DNA of 64,000 bases. It comes from Mycolicibacterium sp. CH28 (GTDB lineage Bacteria > Actinomycetota > Actinomycetes > Mycobacteriales > Mycobacteriaceae). The translations under genes were made by a program, and so were the position numbers. The notes beneath the pieces are model-generated. The model was given only the letters and a program-made list of their open reading frames with translations. It did not search any database and was not told where the DNA came from. Location: positions 124,001 to 188,000 of the forward strand of contig NZ_SRLQ01000010.1 in the NCBI RefSeq assembly GCF_004745805.1, given 5' to 3'. Shown in pieces: positions 40,978 to 49,269 of the stretch. Numbering within the stretch: position 1 is the first letter of the stretch; each line of letters opens with the position of its first letter.

Positions 40978-42534
40978 ATGTCTGCCACCACCCCCACCAC
41001 ACCGACGACCGGACTCGCGCGCTTGGCGGCCTTCAGCGCTGGCGACGAGGGCCGTCCGGCCCTGCTGGGATTCCTCGGGGCGATGCTGATCACGCTCGGT
41101 GGGCTCGGCGCCGGGAGTACCCGGCTGCACGACCCGCTGCTCGAGTCGATGCACCTGTCCTGGCTGCGGTTCGGCCACGGCCTGGTGGTGTCCTCGGTGC
41201 TGCTGTGGGGCGGTGTCGTGGTGATGCTGGTGGCCTGGCTCTGGGTGGGCCGGCGGGTCATCCAGAGCCCGGCGCACGGAGATGAACCCCGTCGGGACGT
41301 CAGCACGTACGCCATGATCGTCACGACTGGATTCTGGCTGGCGCCATTGCTGTTGAGCGTGCCGCTGTTCAGCCGCGACACCTACTCCTACCTGGCCCAG
41401 GGCGCCCTGCTGCGCGATGGTCTCGACCCCTATGCCGTTGGGCCGGTGGAGAATCAGAACCCCTTGCTGGACAACGTCAGTCCGATCTGGACCACCACCA
41501 CAGCGCCGTACGGCCCGGCGTTCATCCTGGTTGCCCGGTTCGTCACCACCCTGGTCGGCGACCATGTGGTGGCCGGGACGATGTTGTTGCGACTGTGCAT
41601 GCTGCCGGGCTTGGCCCTGCTGATCTGGGCGGCCCCCCGGGTGGCTCGCCATGTCGGCGGCAACGGCGCGGTGGCACTGTGGATCTGCGTCCTCAACCCG
41701 CTGGTGATCATCCACCTGATGGGTGGAGTGCACAACGAGATGCTGATGGTCGGTCTGATGATGGCCGGTATCGCGCTGACCTTCGCCCGGCGGCACACCG
41801 CCGGTGCTGCGCTGATCGCCGTGGGCGTCGCGGTCAAGGCGACCGCGGTGCTGGCGCTGCCGTTCATGGTGTGGGTGTGGATGCGCCACCTGCGTGAGCA
41901 CAAGAACATGTCGGCCCCAAAGGCTTTCGCCACCGCCTCGGCCGCCTCGGTGGCGATCTTCGTCGCGGTTTTCGCCGTGCTGTCCTGGGTGGCGGGCGTG
42001 GGCCTGGGATGGCTGACGGCGCTGGCCGGTTCGGTGAAGATCATCAACTGGCTGACGATTCCGACCGCGATCGCAAACCTCACCAACGCGGTCGGCGGGC
42101 TGTTCTTCCCGGTGAACTTCTACGCCGTGCTTGACGTCACGCGGATCGCCGGCATCGGAATCATCGCGGTGTCACTTCCGCTGCTGTGGTGGCGGTTTCG
42201 CCACGACGACCGCGAGGCGCTGACGGGCATCGCCTGGGCGATGCTGGTCGTCGTGCTGTTCGTCCCGGCGGCGCTGCCCTGGTACTACACCTGGCCGCTG
42301 GCGGTGCTGTCCGCGCTGGCGCAGTCACGCGCCGCCATTGCACTGATCGCGGGATTCTCCACCTGGATCATGGTGATCTTCAAGCCGGATGGCTCGCACG
42401 GCATGTACTCGTGGATACACGTGCTACTGGCCACCGCATGCGCGCTGGCGGCCTGGTACTCGCTGCACCGCACCGAGGACCCGCCGCACACCAACACCGC
42501 CGAGGACACCGAAGGAGTGCCGGCCGGCGCCTGA
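40978..42534 (+). CDS. mptA: Alpha-1,6-mannopyranosyltransferase MptA
   Basis: A polyprenyl-phosphate-mannose-dependent mannosyltransferase of the GT-C superfamily that extends the mannan core of lipomannan and lipoarabinomannan. 518 residues with about 12-13 TM helices. After the second helix pair the modified GT-C motif PLFSRDTYSYLAQGALLRDGLDPY lies on the periplasmic face. MGGVHNEMLMVGLMMAGIALTF and PALPWYYTWPLAVLSAL follow. Start ATG 40978 lies three bases after idsA2, and its polyprenyl donor could be made by related enzymes. Corresponds to Rv2174. Nothing is truncated. Confidence 0.93.
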   Translation: MSATTPTTPTTGLARLAAFSAGDEGRPALLGFLGAMLITLGGLGAGSTRLHDPLLESMHLSWLRFGHGLVVSSVLLWGGVVVMLVAWLWVGRRVIQSPAHGDEPRRDVSTYAMIVTTGFWLAPLLLSVPLFSRDTYSYLAQGALLRDGLDPYAVGPVENQNPLLDNVSPIWTTTTAPYGPAFILVARFVTTLVGDHVVAGTMLLRLCMLPGLALLIWAAPRVARHVGGNGAVALWICVLNPLVIIHLMGGVHNEMLMVGLMMAGIALTFARRHTAGAALIAVGVAVKATAVLALPFMVWVWMRHLREHKNMSAPKAFATASAASVAIFVAVFAVLSWVAGVGLGWLTALAGSVKIINWLTIPTAIANLTNAVGGLFFPVNFYAVLDVTRIAGIGIIAVSLPLLWWRFRHDDREALTGIAWAMLVVVLFVPAALPWYYTWPLAVLSALAQSRAAIALIAGFSTWIMVIFKPDGSHGMYSWIHVLLATACALAAWYSLHRTEDPPHTNTAEDTEGVPAGA

Positions 42535-42553
42535 GCTCAGTAACTCCCTGGGC

Positions 42554-42958
42554 TCAGTAGCCCATGGCCTGGGCGCGCCGCACCACCTCGCGGGCTTGGT
42601 GGGAATGCAACGCATCCACCGGGCGGGCGTTGCTGATCGCCTCCCGCGCTCCGTCGCGGGTCACCGTCAGCGACGGGTCCTCGGTGAACAGCCAGCGAAG
42701 GATCTCGGTGTCGCGGTAACCGCCGTCGCGCAGGACCGCAAGCAGGCCGGGCAGGCTCTTGACCACCTGACCGCTCTCGGAGAAAAAGGCCTTCGGCACC
42801 ATCGGGACACCGCCGCGCCGGATCGCCACCAGGTGGCCTTCCCGTAGCTGCTGATGCACCTTGGTCACCGGTACCGCCAGCAGTTCGGCGACTTTCGGGA
42901 GGTCATAGGCGGGCTCGGCCGGGTCGAGAATGTCGTCACCGGCGGGAATGCTGCTCAC
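42554..42958 (-). CDS. Winged-helix DNA-binding protein (Rv2175c-like, PknL substrate type)
   Basis: A 134-residue cytoplasmic protein. Residues 18-65 (YDLPKVAELLAVPVTKVHQQLREGHLVAIRRGGVPMVPKAFF) form a winged helix of the MerR/excisionase type. The C-terminal part (LLAVLRDGGYRDTEILRWLFTEDPSLT ... ARPVDALHSHQAREVVRRAQAMGY) is conserved in actinobacteria. The M. tuberculosis counterpart is a PknL kinase substrate, and pknL lies divergently next to it here too. It might regulate nearby genes, but no DNA target is known. Start ATG 42958. It converges on mptA with 19 bases between the stops. Confidence 0.9.
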   Translation of the reverse strand: MSSIPAGDDILDPAEPAYDLPKVAELLAVPVTKVHQQLREGHLVAIRRGGVPMVPKAFFSESGQVVKSLPGLLAVLRDGGYRDTEILRWLFTEDPSLTVTRDGAREAISNARPVDALHSHQAREVVRRAQAMGY

Positions 42959-43040
42959 CAGGCCAGTCTAGGGCCGCCGCGGCACCGGTGACACGCGGTC
43001 GGGGCGACGAATCGGGCGGGCAACCGCCGCGGCATACCAT

Positions 43041-44249
43041 GTGTCGGTGACGTCGGACCCCCTCGAAGGCGTGTTGCTGGAAGGCCGGTACCGCGTCGAG
43101 GCCAGGATCGCCACCGGCGGCATGTCGACGGTGTACCGCGGTCTGGACGTCCGCCTGGACCGGCCGGTCGCGCTGAAGGTGATGGATGCGCGCTACGCGA
43201 ACGACAGCCAATTCCTGACCCGATTCCAGCGCGAGGCGCGTGCGGTGGCCCGCCTGAAGGATCCGGGGCTCGTCGCCGTCTACGACCAGGGCCTTGACGA
43301 CACCCACCCGTTCCTGGTGATGGAACTCGTCGAAGGCGGCACCCTGCGGGAGCTGCTGCGCGAGCGCGGCCCGATGCCCCCGCATGCCGCGGCGGCGGTG
43401 CTGCGGCCGGTTCTGGGCGGTCTGGCGGTGGCCCATCACGCCGGGCTGGTGCACCGCGACGTCAAACCGGAGAACGTGCTGATCTCCGACGACGGCGAGG
43501 TCAAACTCGTCGACTTCGGGCTGGTGCGCGCGGTGGCCGAGGCCGGAATCACATCGACCAGCGTGATTCTGGGCACCGCCGCCTACCTGTCCCCCGAGCA
43601 GGTCGGCAGCGGCGTCGCCGACGCCCGCAGCGACGTATACGCGGTGGGTATCCTGGCCTACGAATTGATCACCGGCGCAACACCGTTCACCGGAGACAAT
43701 CCACTCACAGTGGCCTACCAGCGGATGGACAACGACGTCCCGCCGCCCAGCGCCGCGATCAGCGGGGTCCCGCCGCAGTTCGACGAATTCGTCGCACGCG
43801 CCACGGCCCGCGACCCTGCGGCCCGGTTCGCCGACGCCGAGGAGATGGCCGAAGACCTCGACGCGATCGCGCGGGAACTGGCACTTCCGAAATTCCGTGT
43901 GCCGGCACCGAAGAACTCCGCCCAGCACGCCGCGGCAACGGCGTTTCACAGCCGGCTGACCGAGCAGCCCACCACCGCCGCGCCGCCGGCGGTCAAGAAC
44001 CCGACCCGCCAGCTGACCCGCGATCCCGCAGACTGGCAGCCCGACCCGGATCCGGCGCCGGCTGACGATGAATATGCAAATATCGCAAGGCATTTCGCCG
44101 GTATCGAGATCACCGACTTCATCTGGGAGCGACAGCGGGCCCGGCGGGCACTGGCATTCTGGGCGTTGATCGTGCTGATCCTGACCGGACTGGTGGCCGC
44201 GGGTGCGTGGACATTGGGTACCAACCTGCAGGCGTTGATCGGACAGTAG
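43041..44249 (+). CDS. pknL: Serine/threonine protein kinase PknL
   Basis: A membrane-anchored Hanks-type kinase of 402 residues. The kinase domain (about 11-280) has the glycine loop ATGGMSTVYRG, the ATP lysine in VALKVMD, HRDVKPENVL, the DFG of VDFGLVRA and the activation-loop segment GITSTSVILGTAAYLSPEQ, so it should be active. A juxtamembrane linker precedes a TM helix near 380-397; unlike PknB there are no PASTA domains, only a few extracellular residues. GTG 43041 starts MSVTSDPLEG; a second GTG two codons later is equally possible. Divergent from its likely substrate gene. Equivalent to Rv2176. Confidence 0.95.
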   Translation: MSVTSDPLEGVLLEGRYRVEARIATGGMSTVYRGLDVRLDRPVALKVMDARYANDSQFLTRFQREARAVARLKDPGLVAVYDQGLDDTHPFLVMELVEGGTLRELLRERGPMPPHAAAAVLRPVLGGLAVAHHAGLVHRDVKPENVLISDDGEVKLVDFGLVRAVAEAGITSTSVILGTAAYLSPEQVGSGVADARSDVYAVGILAYELITGATPFTGDNPLTVAYQRMDNDVPPPSAAISGVPPQFDEFVARATARDPAARFADAEEMAEDLDAIARELALPKFRVPAPKNSAQHAAATAFHSRLTEQPTTAAPPAVKNPTRQLTRDPADWQPDPDPAPADDEYANIARHFAGIEITDFIWERQRARRALAFWALIVLILTGLVAAGAWTLGTNLQALIGQ

Positions 44250-44328
44250 CAGCGACGTAACCGCCGGAAATACAATCCCTTTGAGCTCAACCCGTGACCA
44301 CGGTGGGCGCTTCGGCGAGCATTCAGAC

Positions 44329-45780
44329 GTGACCCGTGTTATCCGCTTCAATGCCTTCGACATGAACTGCGTCGCCCACCAATCCCCCGGTTTGTGGCGC
44401 CACCCCGACGACCAGTCCTGCCGGTACAAGGATCTCGAGTACTGGACCGAACTGGCCACCTTGCTCGAGCGCGGTCGCTTCGATGGCCTGTTCATCGCCG
44501 ACGTGCTGGGCACCTACGACGTATACGGCGCCAGCGACGAGGCAGCGATCCGCCACGCGGCGCAGATCCCGGTCAACGATCCGCTGCTGTTGGTATCGGC
44601 GATGGCGCTGGTGACCAGGAACCTGGGATTCGGCCTGACCACCGGTACCGGGTTCGAGCACCCGTATCCGTTCGCCCGCCGGATGTCCACGCTCGACCAC
44701 CTCACCAAGGGGCGGATCGGCTGGAACGTGGTGACCGGCTACCTGCCGGCGGCCGCACGCAATATGGGCCAGAGCGATCAGCCTGCCCACGACGCCCGCT
44801 ACGACCACGCCGACGAGTACCTGGAGGTGCTCTACAAGCTGTGGGAAGGTTCATGGGAGGACGACGCGGTACGTCGCGATCGCGAGCGGGGCGTGTTCAC
44901 CGACCCGGCCAAGGTGCACCACATCGGCCACCAGGGCAACCACTTCAGCGTGCCCGGCGTTCACCTCTCCGAACCGTCGCCGCAGCGCACACCGGTGATC
45001 TTCCAGGCCGGCTCCTCGCCGCGCGGGGTCCGGTTCGCCGCCGAGAACGCCGAGGCGATCTTCACCGCCGCACCGACCAAAGAGATTCTGGCCAAGACGG
45101 TTACGACGATCCGCCGCGAGCTCGAGCTGGCCGGCCGCGACCCGTATGCCGCCAAGATCTTCAACCTGACCACCGTGGTGACCGCCGCGACCGACGAAGA
45201 AGCGCACGCCAAGCACGCCGATTACCTGTCCTACGGCGACCCCGAGGGAGCGCTCGTGTTCATGTCCGGCTGGATGGGAGTGGACCTGGCCCGCTACGGG
45301 CTCGACGAGCCGATCGGCAACGTCGACTCCAACGCGATCCTGTCGGCGGTGGCCGCGTTCCAGTCGGCCGATCCCGACGGCGGCGAGTGGACGGTGCGCG
45401 ACATCGCCGAATGGGGCGAGATCGGTGGGATCGGCCCGCGCATCGTGGGTTCGGGCGTGCACGTCGCCGACACCCTGCAGGAGTGGGTCGAGCAGACCGA
45501 TGTCGACGGGTTCAACATCGCCTACGCGATCACGCCGGGAACCTTCGCCGATTTCATCGAGCACGTGGTGCCGGTGCTGACCGAACGCGGTGCCTACCAA
45601 TCGGATTACGCGCCGGGCACGCTGCGCAACAAACTTCTGGGGAACGGTGACCGACTACCCGATGAACACCGCGGCGCGCGCTACCGGGTCGGCGGGCCCG
45701 CTTCCACGACCATCGAGCGTCCCACGACGACACCGTCCTCGTCGGACTCGGTGGCGGCCCAGCCGGCACGCGGTCGGTAA
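44329..45780 (+). CDS. LLM-class FMN-dependent monooxygenase (NtaA/SnaA/DszA family)
   Basis: A two-component flavin monooxygenase of 483 residues that uses FMNH2 supplied by a reductase. The luciferase-like barrel shows FNAFDMNCVAHQSPGLWRHP, GLFIADVLGTYDVY, LLVSAMALVTRNLGFGLTTGTGFEHPYPFARRMSTLDHLTKGRIGWNVVTG and PVIFQAGSSPRGVRFAA, all of the NtaA/DszA group that attacks aminocarboxylates, sulfones or similar compounds. GTG 44329 is chosen since homologues start close to the first strand; TTG 44281 is possible and adds 16 residues. No flavin reductase is nearby. It may release sulfur or nitrogen from an imported compound. Substrate is not predictable. Confidence 0.85.
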   Translation: MTRVIRFNAFDMNCVAHQSPGLWRHPDDQSCRYKDLEYWTELATLLERGRFDGLFIADVLGTYDVYGASDEAAIRHAAQIPVNDPLLLVSAMALVTRNLGFGLTTGTGFEHPYPFARRMSTLDHLTKGRIGWNVVTGYLPAAARNMGQSDQPAHDARYDHADEYLEVLYKLWEGSWEDDAVRRDRERGVFTDPAKVHHIGHQGNHFSVPGVHLSEPSPQRTPVIFQAGSSPRGVRFAAENAEAIFTAAPTKEILAKTVTTIRRELELAGRDPYAAKIFNLTTVVTAATDEEAHAKHADYLSYGDPEGALVFMSGWMGVDLARYGLDEPIGNVDSNAILSAVAAFQSADPDGGEWTVRDIAEWGEIGGIGPRIVGSGVHVADTLQEWVEQTDVDGFNIAYAITPGTFADFIEHVVPVLTERGAYQSDYAPGTLRNKLLGNGDRLPDEHRGARYRVGGPASTTIERPTTTPSSSDSVAAQPARGR

Positions 45781-45803
45781 CCCGCCCCGATCACGACATC
45801 TGT

Positions 45804-45827
45804 TCTGCTGAAGCCCTATTCAGCAGA
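45804..45827. other. Perfect 9-bp inverted repeat after the monooxygenase gene
   Basis: TCTGCTGAA (45804-45812) and TTCAGCAGA (45819-45827) flank a 6-base loop, 24 bases after the stop. No T-tract follows, so it could be an unusual terminator or an operator for the downstream leader and ABC genes. Confidence 0.55.
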
Positions 45828-45862
45828 CAATCAGGAAGCTCCAAGTTGACCCGGCGTCGGCG

Positions 45863-45928
45863 ATGCGGTCTACTTTCCAGCGCACACGCAGTTTCGTGGG
45901 CATCCGCAACGTCGACTGCCGGAGGTGA
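45863..45928 (+). CDS. Putative 21-residue leader peptide
   Basis: ATG 45863 opens a 21-codon ORF that stops at 45926. The peptide is basic, with SFVGIRNVDCRR as its end, and has one cysteine at residue 19. Small leader peptides of this RxVDxxR/C-terminal-Cys type precede sulfur-assimilation genes in many actinobacteria and are thought to sense translation status, for example cysteine supply. Its own ribosome-binding site is weak. It lies 203 bases before the ABC permease. Coding by a peptide this short is inference from pattern and position. Confidence 0.45.
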   Translation: MRSTFQRTRSFVGIRNVDCRR

Positions 45929-45933
45929 CCGCC

Positions 45934-46005
45934 ATGGTCGAGGGAAGTAGTACCCGCGTCCGTGCCCGCCTCGGAAACGTGCGGACGCCGCTGCACCGCG
46001 GCTGA
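45934..46005 (+). CDS. Putative 23-residue second leader ORF
   Basis: ATG 45934 follows the stop of the first leader by five bases. A GGAGG Shine-Dalgarno lies inside the end of the first ORF, eight bases upstream of this ATG, so translation of the two would be coupled. The product is basic (TRVRARLGNVRTPLHRG ending) without cysteine. No homologue is recognised; it could be a translational relay or chance. Confidence 0.35.
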   Translation: MVEGSSTRVRARLGNVRTPLHRG

Positions 46006-46130
46006 ATTCCCACTTTCTGACAGCACGCACACCGACGTCGAGGTCGGTGCTGCGCGGGCACGGAACCACCCCACTAGACCCTGGGCCGCTACGTGCCCGC
46101 CACCAATGTCCGAAGGTCGGGTGATTCTGC

Positions 46131-47870
46131 ATGGCCACCACCACGTTTCCGAGCCGGGGTGCCCTGGCACGTCCGGCGACGAGTAGGGCCGCCGACCTCG
46201 CGGTCTTCCTCGGTGCCGCCGCTCTGCTCTGGCTGATCGTCCGTGTGGGTTCGACCGCCGATGTGCCCTGGACGATCGACCACGCCCCCGCATCGGTGTC
46301 GACCGATCCGGCCGATCTGCCGTACTACGCCGCGAGATCGCTGCTGCGCATGTTCATCGCGCTGGCCTTGTCGGTGGTGTTCACCTTCGTCTACGCGACG
46401 GCTGCCGCACGGTCCCGGCGCGCCGAGAAGGTACTCATCCCGGTACTCGACATCCTGCAGTCGGTGCCCATCCTCGGTTTCCTGTCGATCACGGTGACCG
46501 GCTTCATCGCCCTGTTCCCGGGTTCCGAGCTGGGTCTTGAGTGCGCGTCGATCTTCGCGATCTTCACCTCCCAGGCGTGGAACATGACGTTCGCGTTCTA
46601 CTACTCGTTGAAGTCCCAGGCCCGTGACTTCGACGAGGCGTCCCGGCTGCTGCGGCTGTCGCGCTGGCAGCGGTTCTGGCGAGTTGATCTGCCCGGCGGC
46701 ATGATTCCGCTGGTCTGGAACGGGATGATGAGCTTCGGCGGCGGTTGGTTCTTCCTCACCGCCTCGGAGGCGTTGAGTGTCAACGGGCACCAGTTCGCCC
46801 TGCCGGGCATCGGCGCCTACGTGGCCGCGGCGAGCGACGAGGGCGACCTGCGCAAGGTCATGCTCGCCGTCGTCTTGATGGTGGTGCTCGTCATCGCGGT
46901 CAATGTGCTGTTCTGGCGCCCGCTGACCGCCTGGGCCGAGCGGTTCCGCGTCGAGGAGTCCGAAGCCGCCGAGGCGCCGCGCAGTGTCACCCTTGATGTG
47001 TTGCGCCGCTCACGGATACCGGAGCTCGTCGGCCGGCCGCTGGGCTGGCTCATCCAGCCACTTGACCGGGTGATGTCGCTGTTCGGCATCGCCGACCGGC
47101 CGCTCCGGACGCCGCAGATCCGTCGCCGGGCAGGCGATGTGGTGTTCGCACTGGCCGTCGGCGCCGTCGTTGCGTACGGGGCGTACCGCGTGGTCACCTA
47201 CATCGCCGACGGGGTGGGCTTCGGCGAGGTGGGCCATGCGCTGCTGTTGGGCCTGGCGACCTTCGCGCGGGTGATCGTGGTGGTGGTCGTGTCGACACTG
47301 CTGTGGGTGCCGGTCGGAGTGTGGATCGGGATGAATCCCCGAGTCTCGCGGCTCGCCCAGCCCGTCGTCCAAGTGCTGGCGTCCTTCCCCGCTAACTTCT
47401 TGTTCCCGCTGGTGACCGCGGGCCTCATCGCCACCGGCGTCGGTCTGAACATCGGCGGAATCCTACTGATGGCGCTCGGCTCGCAGTGGTACATCCTGTT
47501 CAACGTCATCGCCGGGGCCAGCGCGATCCCCAATGATCTGCGTGAGGCATCAGCGAACTTGATGCTGCCCAGGGCGCTCATGTGGCGAAAGCTCATCCTG
47601 CCGGCGATATTGCCGAGCTACATCACCGGCGGCATCACGGCGGCCGGCGGTGCGTGGAACGCGTCGATCGTCGCCGAGGTCGTCAGCTACCACGGCTCCA
47701 CGCTGACCGCCACCGGCCTGGGTTCCTACATCACCGAGGCGACCGCCACCGGGGACTGGGGCCGCATCCTGATCGGCGTAATCGTGATGAGTTTCTTTGT
47801 CGTATTGACGAATCGGATGTTCTGGCGCCGGCTCTACGCATTGTCCGAACGTCGCTACTCGCTGGCCTGA
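46131..47870 (+). CDS. Fused double-domain ABC transporter permease (NitT/TauT type)
   Basis: An inner-membrane permease of 579 residues made of two homologous halves. The first (about 70-260) contains VLIPVLDILQSVPILGF and the EAA-like loop DEASRLLRLSRWQRFWRVDLPGG; the second (about 360-570) contains PVVQVLASFPANFLFPLV and REASANLMLPRALMWRKLILPAILPSYITGG. Each half has about six TM helices, so one polypeptide could form the whole channel. Loop sequences match the nitrate/sulfonate/taurine class. ATG 46131 starts MATTTFPSRG. The ATPase follows by 24 bases. No substrate-binding protein gene is adjacent, which is unusual for an importer. Substrate type inferred only from class and neighbours. 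Confidence 0.86.
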   Translation: MATTTFPSRGALARPATSRAADLAVFLGAAALLWLIVRVGSTADVPWTIDHAPASVSTDPADLPYYAARSLLRMFIALALSVVFTFVYATAAARSRRAEKVLIPVLDILQSVPILGFLSITVTGFIALFPGSELGLECASIFAIFTSQAWNMTFAFYYSLKSQARDFDEASRLLRLSRWQRFWRVDLPGGMIPLVWNGMMSFGGGWFFLTASEALSVNGHQFALPGIGAYVAAASDEGDLRKVMLAVVLMVVLVIAVNVLFWRPLTAWAERFRVEESEAAEAPRSVTLDVLRRSRIPELVGRPLGWLIQPLDRVMSLFGIADRPLRTPQIRRRAGDVVFALAVGAVVAYGAYRVVTYIADGVGFGEVGHALLLGLATFARVIVVVVVSTLLWVPVGVWIGMNPRVSRLAQPVVQVLASFPANFLFPLVTAGLIATGVGLNIGGILLMALGSQWYILFNVIAGASAIPNDLREASANLMLPRALMWRKLILPAILPSYITGGITAAGGAWNASIVAEVVSYHGSTLTATGLGSYITEATATGDWGRILIGVIVMSFFVVLTNRMFWRRLYALSERRYSLA

Positions 47871-47894
47871 CAACTGCTCGATGGAGGTGTCCTC

Positions 47895-49214
47895 ATGACC
47901 GGTCGTGACCACGTGATCATTTCGCTGGACCACGTCACCAAGAGTTTCACCGGCGCCGCCGGTGACACGCTGCTCGTGCTCGACGACATCAGTCTCGACC
48001 TGATCGAGGGCGAAATCGTTGCTCTGCTGGGGCGTTCGGGCTCCGGTAAGTCAACCCTGCTGCGCACCGTCGCCGGCCTGATCGCTCCGAGCTCGGGGGG
48101 CGTACGCTACCGCGGCACCGAACTCAACGGCGCCAACCCCGGTACGGCAATGGTGTTCCAGACCTTCGCGTTGATGCCCTGGCTTACGGTCCAGGACAAC
48201 GTGGAGCTCGGCCTAGCCGCCAGGGGTGTCGGGCCGCAGGAGCGACGACAGCGCGCGCTGAAGGCCATCGACGTGATCGGCCTGGACGGCTTCGAATCGG
48301 CCTATCCCAAGGAACTGTCGGGCGGCATGCGCCAGCGCGTCGGTTTCGCCCGGGCGCTGGTCCTCGAGCCTGACCTGCTGCTGATGGACGAGCCGTTCTC
48401 GGCTTTGGACGTGCTGACCGCCGAGAACCTGCGCAACGAACTGATGACGCTCTGGGGCGCCAAAGAATTCCCGACCAAGGCGATCTGCCTGGTGACCCAT
48501 AACATCGAAGAAGCGGTGTTGCTGGCCGACCGGGTGATCGTGCTGGGGGCCAACCCTGGGCACATTCGCGCCGAAGTGACCGTCGACCTGGATCGGCCGA
48601 GGGACCGGCGTTCACGGGCGTTCGAGAGCATCGTGGACAAGCTCTACGGCTTGCTCACCGGCATCGATACCGACACCGACACAACCGAACCCGCTGCGGC
48701 CACCCCCACCAGCAGACCGCTGCCCAATGCCACCGTCGGCGGGTTGGCCGGTCTGGTGGAGATCGTCTACGCCCAGAGCGGTCGCGCCGATCTGCCCGAC
48801 ATCGCTGCCGAACTCAACTTCGACATCGATGATCTGCTCCCGCTGGTCGATGCCGCCGCGATGCTGGGATTCCTGCACGTCAGTGAAGGTGACCTCGAAT
48901 TATCACCAACTGGACGGGAATTCACCACGGCTGACATTCAGACCAGTAAGCAGATCTTTGCCGCACAAGCCCGCCAGCGAGCGCCGCTGGTGCGCACCAT
49001 CTGCCGCGCATTGGCCACGTCGTCCGACGGAAGCCTGCGCGCAGGTTTCTTCCTCGATCTGCTGCGGCGCGGGTTCGGGGCGGATGACGCTCGCCAGCAG
49101 CTGGATACGGCCATCGACTGGGGCCGCTATGGCGAGCTGTTCGACTATGACACCGACAGCGACCAGATCACCGCCGACCCCGCGGCCGGGATCTTCGCTA
49201 CCAACGCGTCATAG
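47895..49214 (+). CDS. ABC transporter ATP-binding protein with C-terminal AAA-associated domain
   Basis: A 439-residue ATPase partner of the fused permease. The nucleotide domain (about 10-250) has Walker A GRSGSGKST, Q-loop VFQTFALMPW, signature LSGGMRQR, Walker B LLLMDEPFSALD and H-loop CLVTHN. After a Pro/Thr-rich linker, residues about 280-430 form an AAA-associated C-terminal domain (GGLAGLVEIVYAQSGRADLPDIAAELNFDIDDLLPLVDAAAMLGFL), resembling a winged helix and probably sensing or regulatory. A GGAGG site stands eight bases before ATG 47895. Product class is sure, substrate is not. Confidence 0.9.
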   Translation: MTGRDHVIISLDHVTKSFTGAAGDTLLVLDDISLDLIEGEIVALLGRSGSGKSTLLRTVAGLIAPSSGGVRYRGTELNGANPGTAMVFQTFALMPWLTVQDNVELGLAARGVGPQERRQRALKAIDVIGLDGFESAYPKELSGGMRQRVGFARALVLEPDLLLMDEPFSALDVLTAENLRNELMTLWGAKEFPTKAICLVTHNIEEAVLLADRVIVLGANPGHIRAEVTVDLDRPRDRRSRAFESIVDKLYGLLTGIDTDTDTTEPAAATPTSRPLPNATVGGLAGLVEIVYAQSGRADLPDIAAELNFDIDDLLPLVDAAAMLGFLHVSEGDLELSPTGREFTTADIQTSKQIFAAQARQRAPLVRTICRALATSSDGSLRAGFFLDLLRRGFGADDARQQLDTAIDWGRYGELFDYDTDSDQITADPAAGIFATNAS

Positions 49215-49269
49215 CACGGCCAGGGCCGGTCGGCAGCCGCGATCGCGGCTGCCTGCTCGCGCGAAATGC

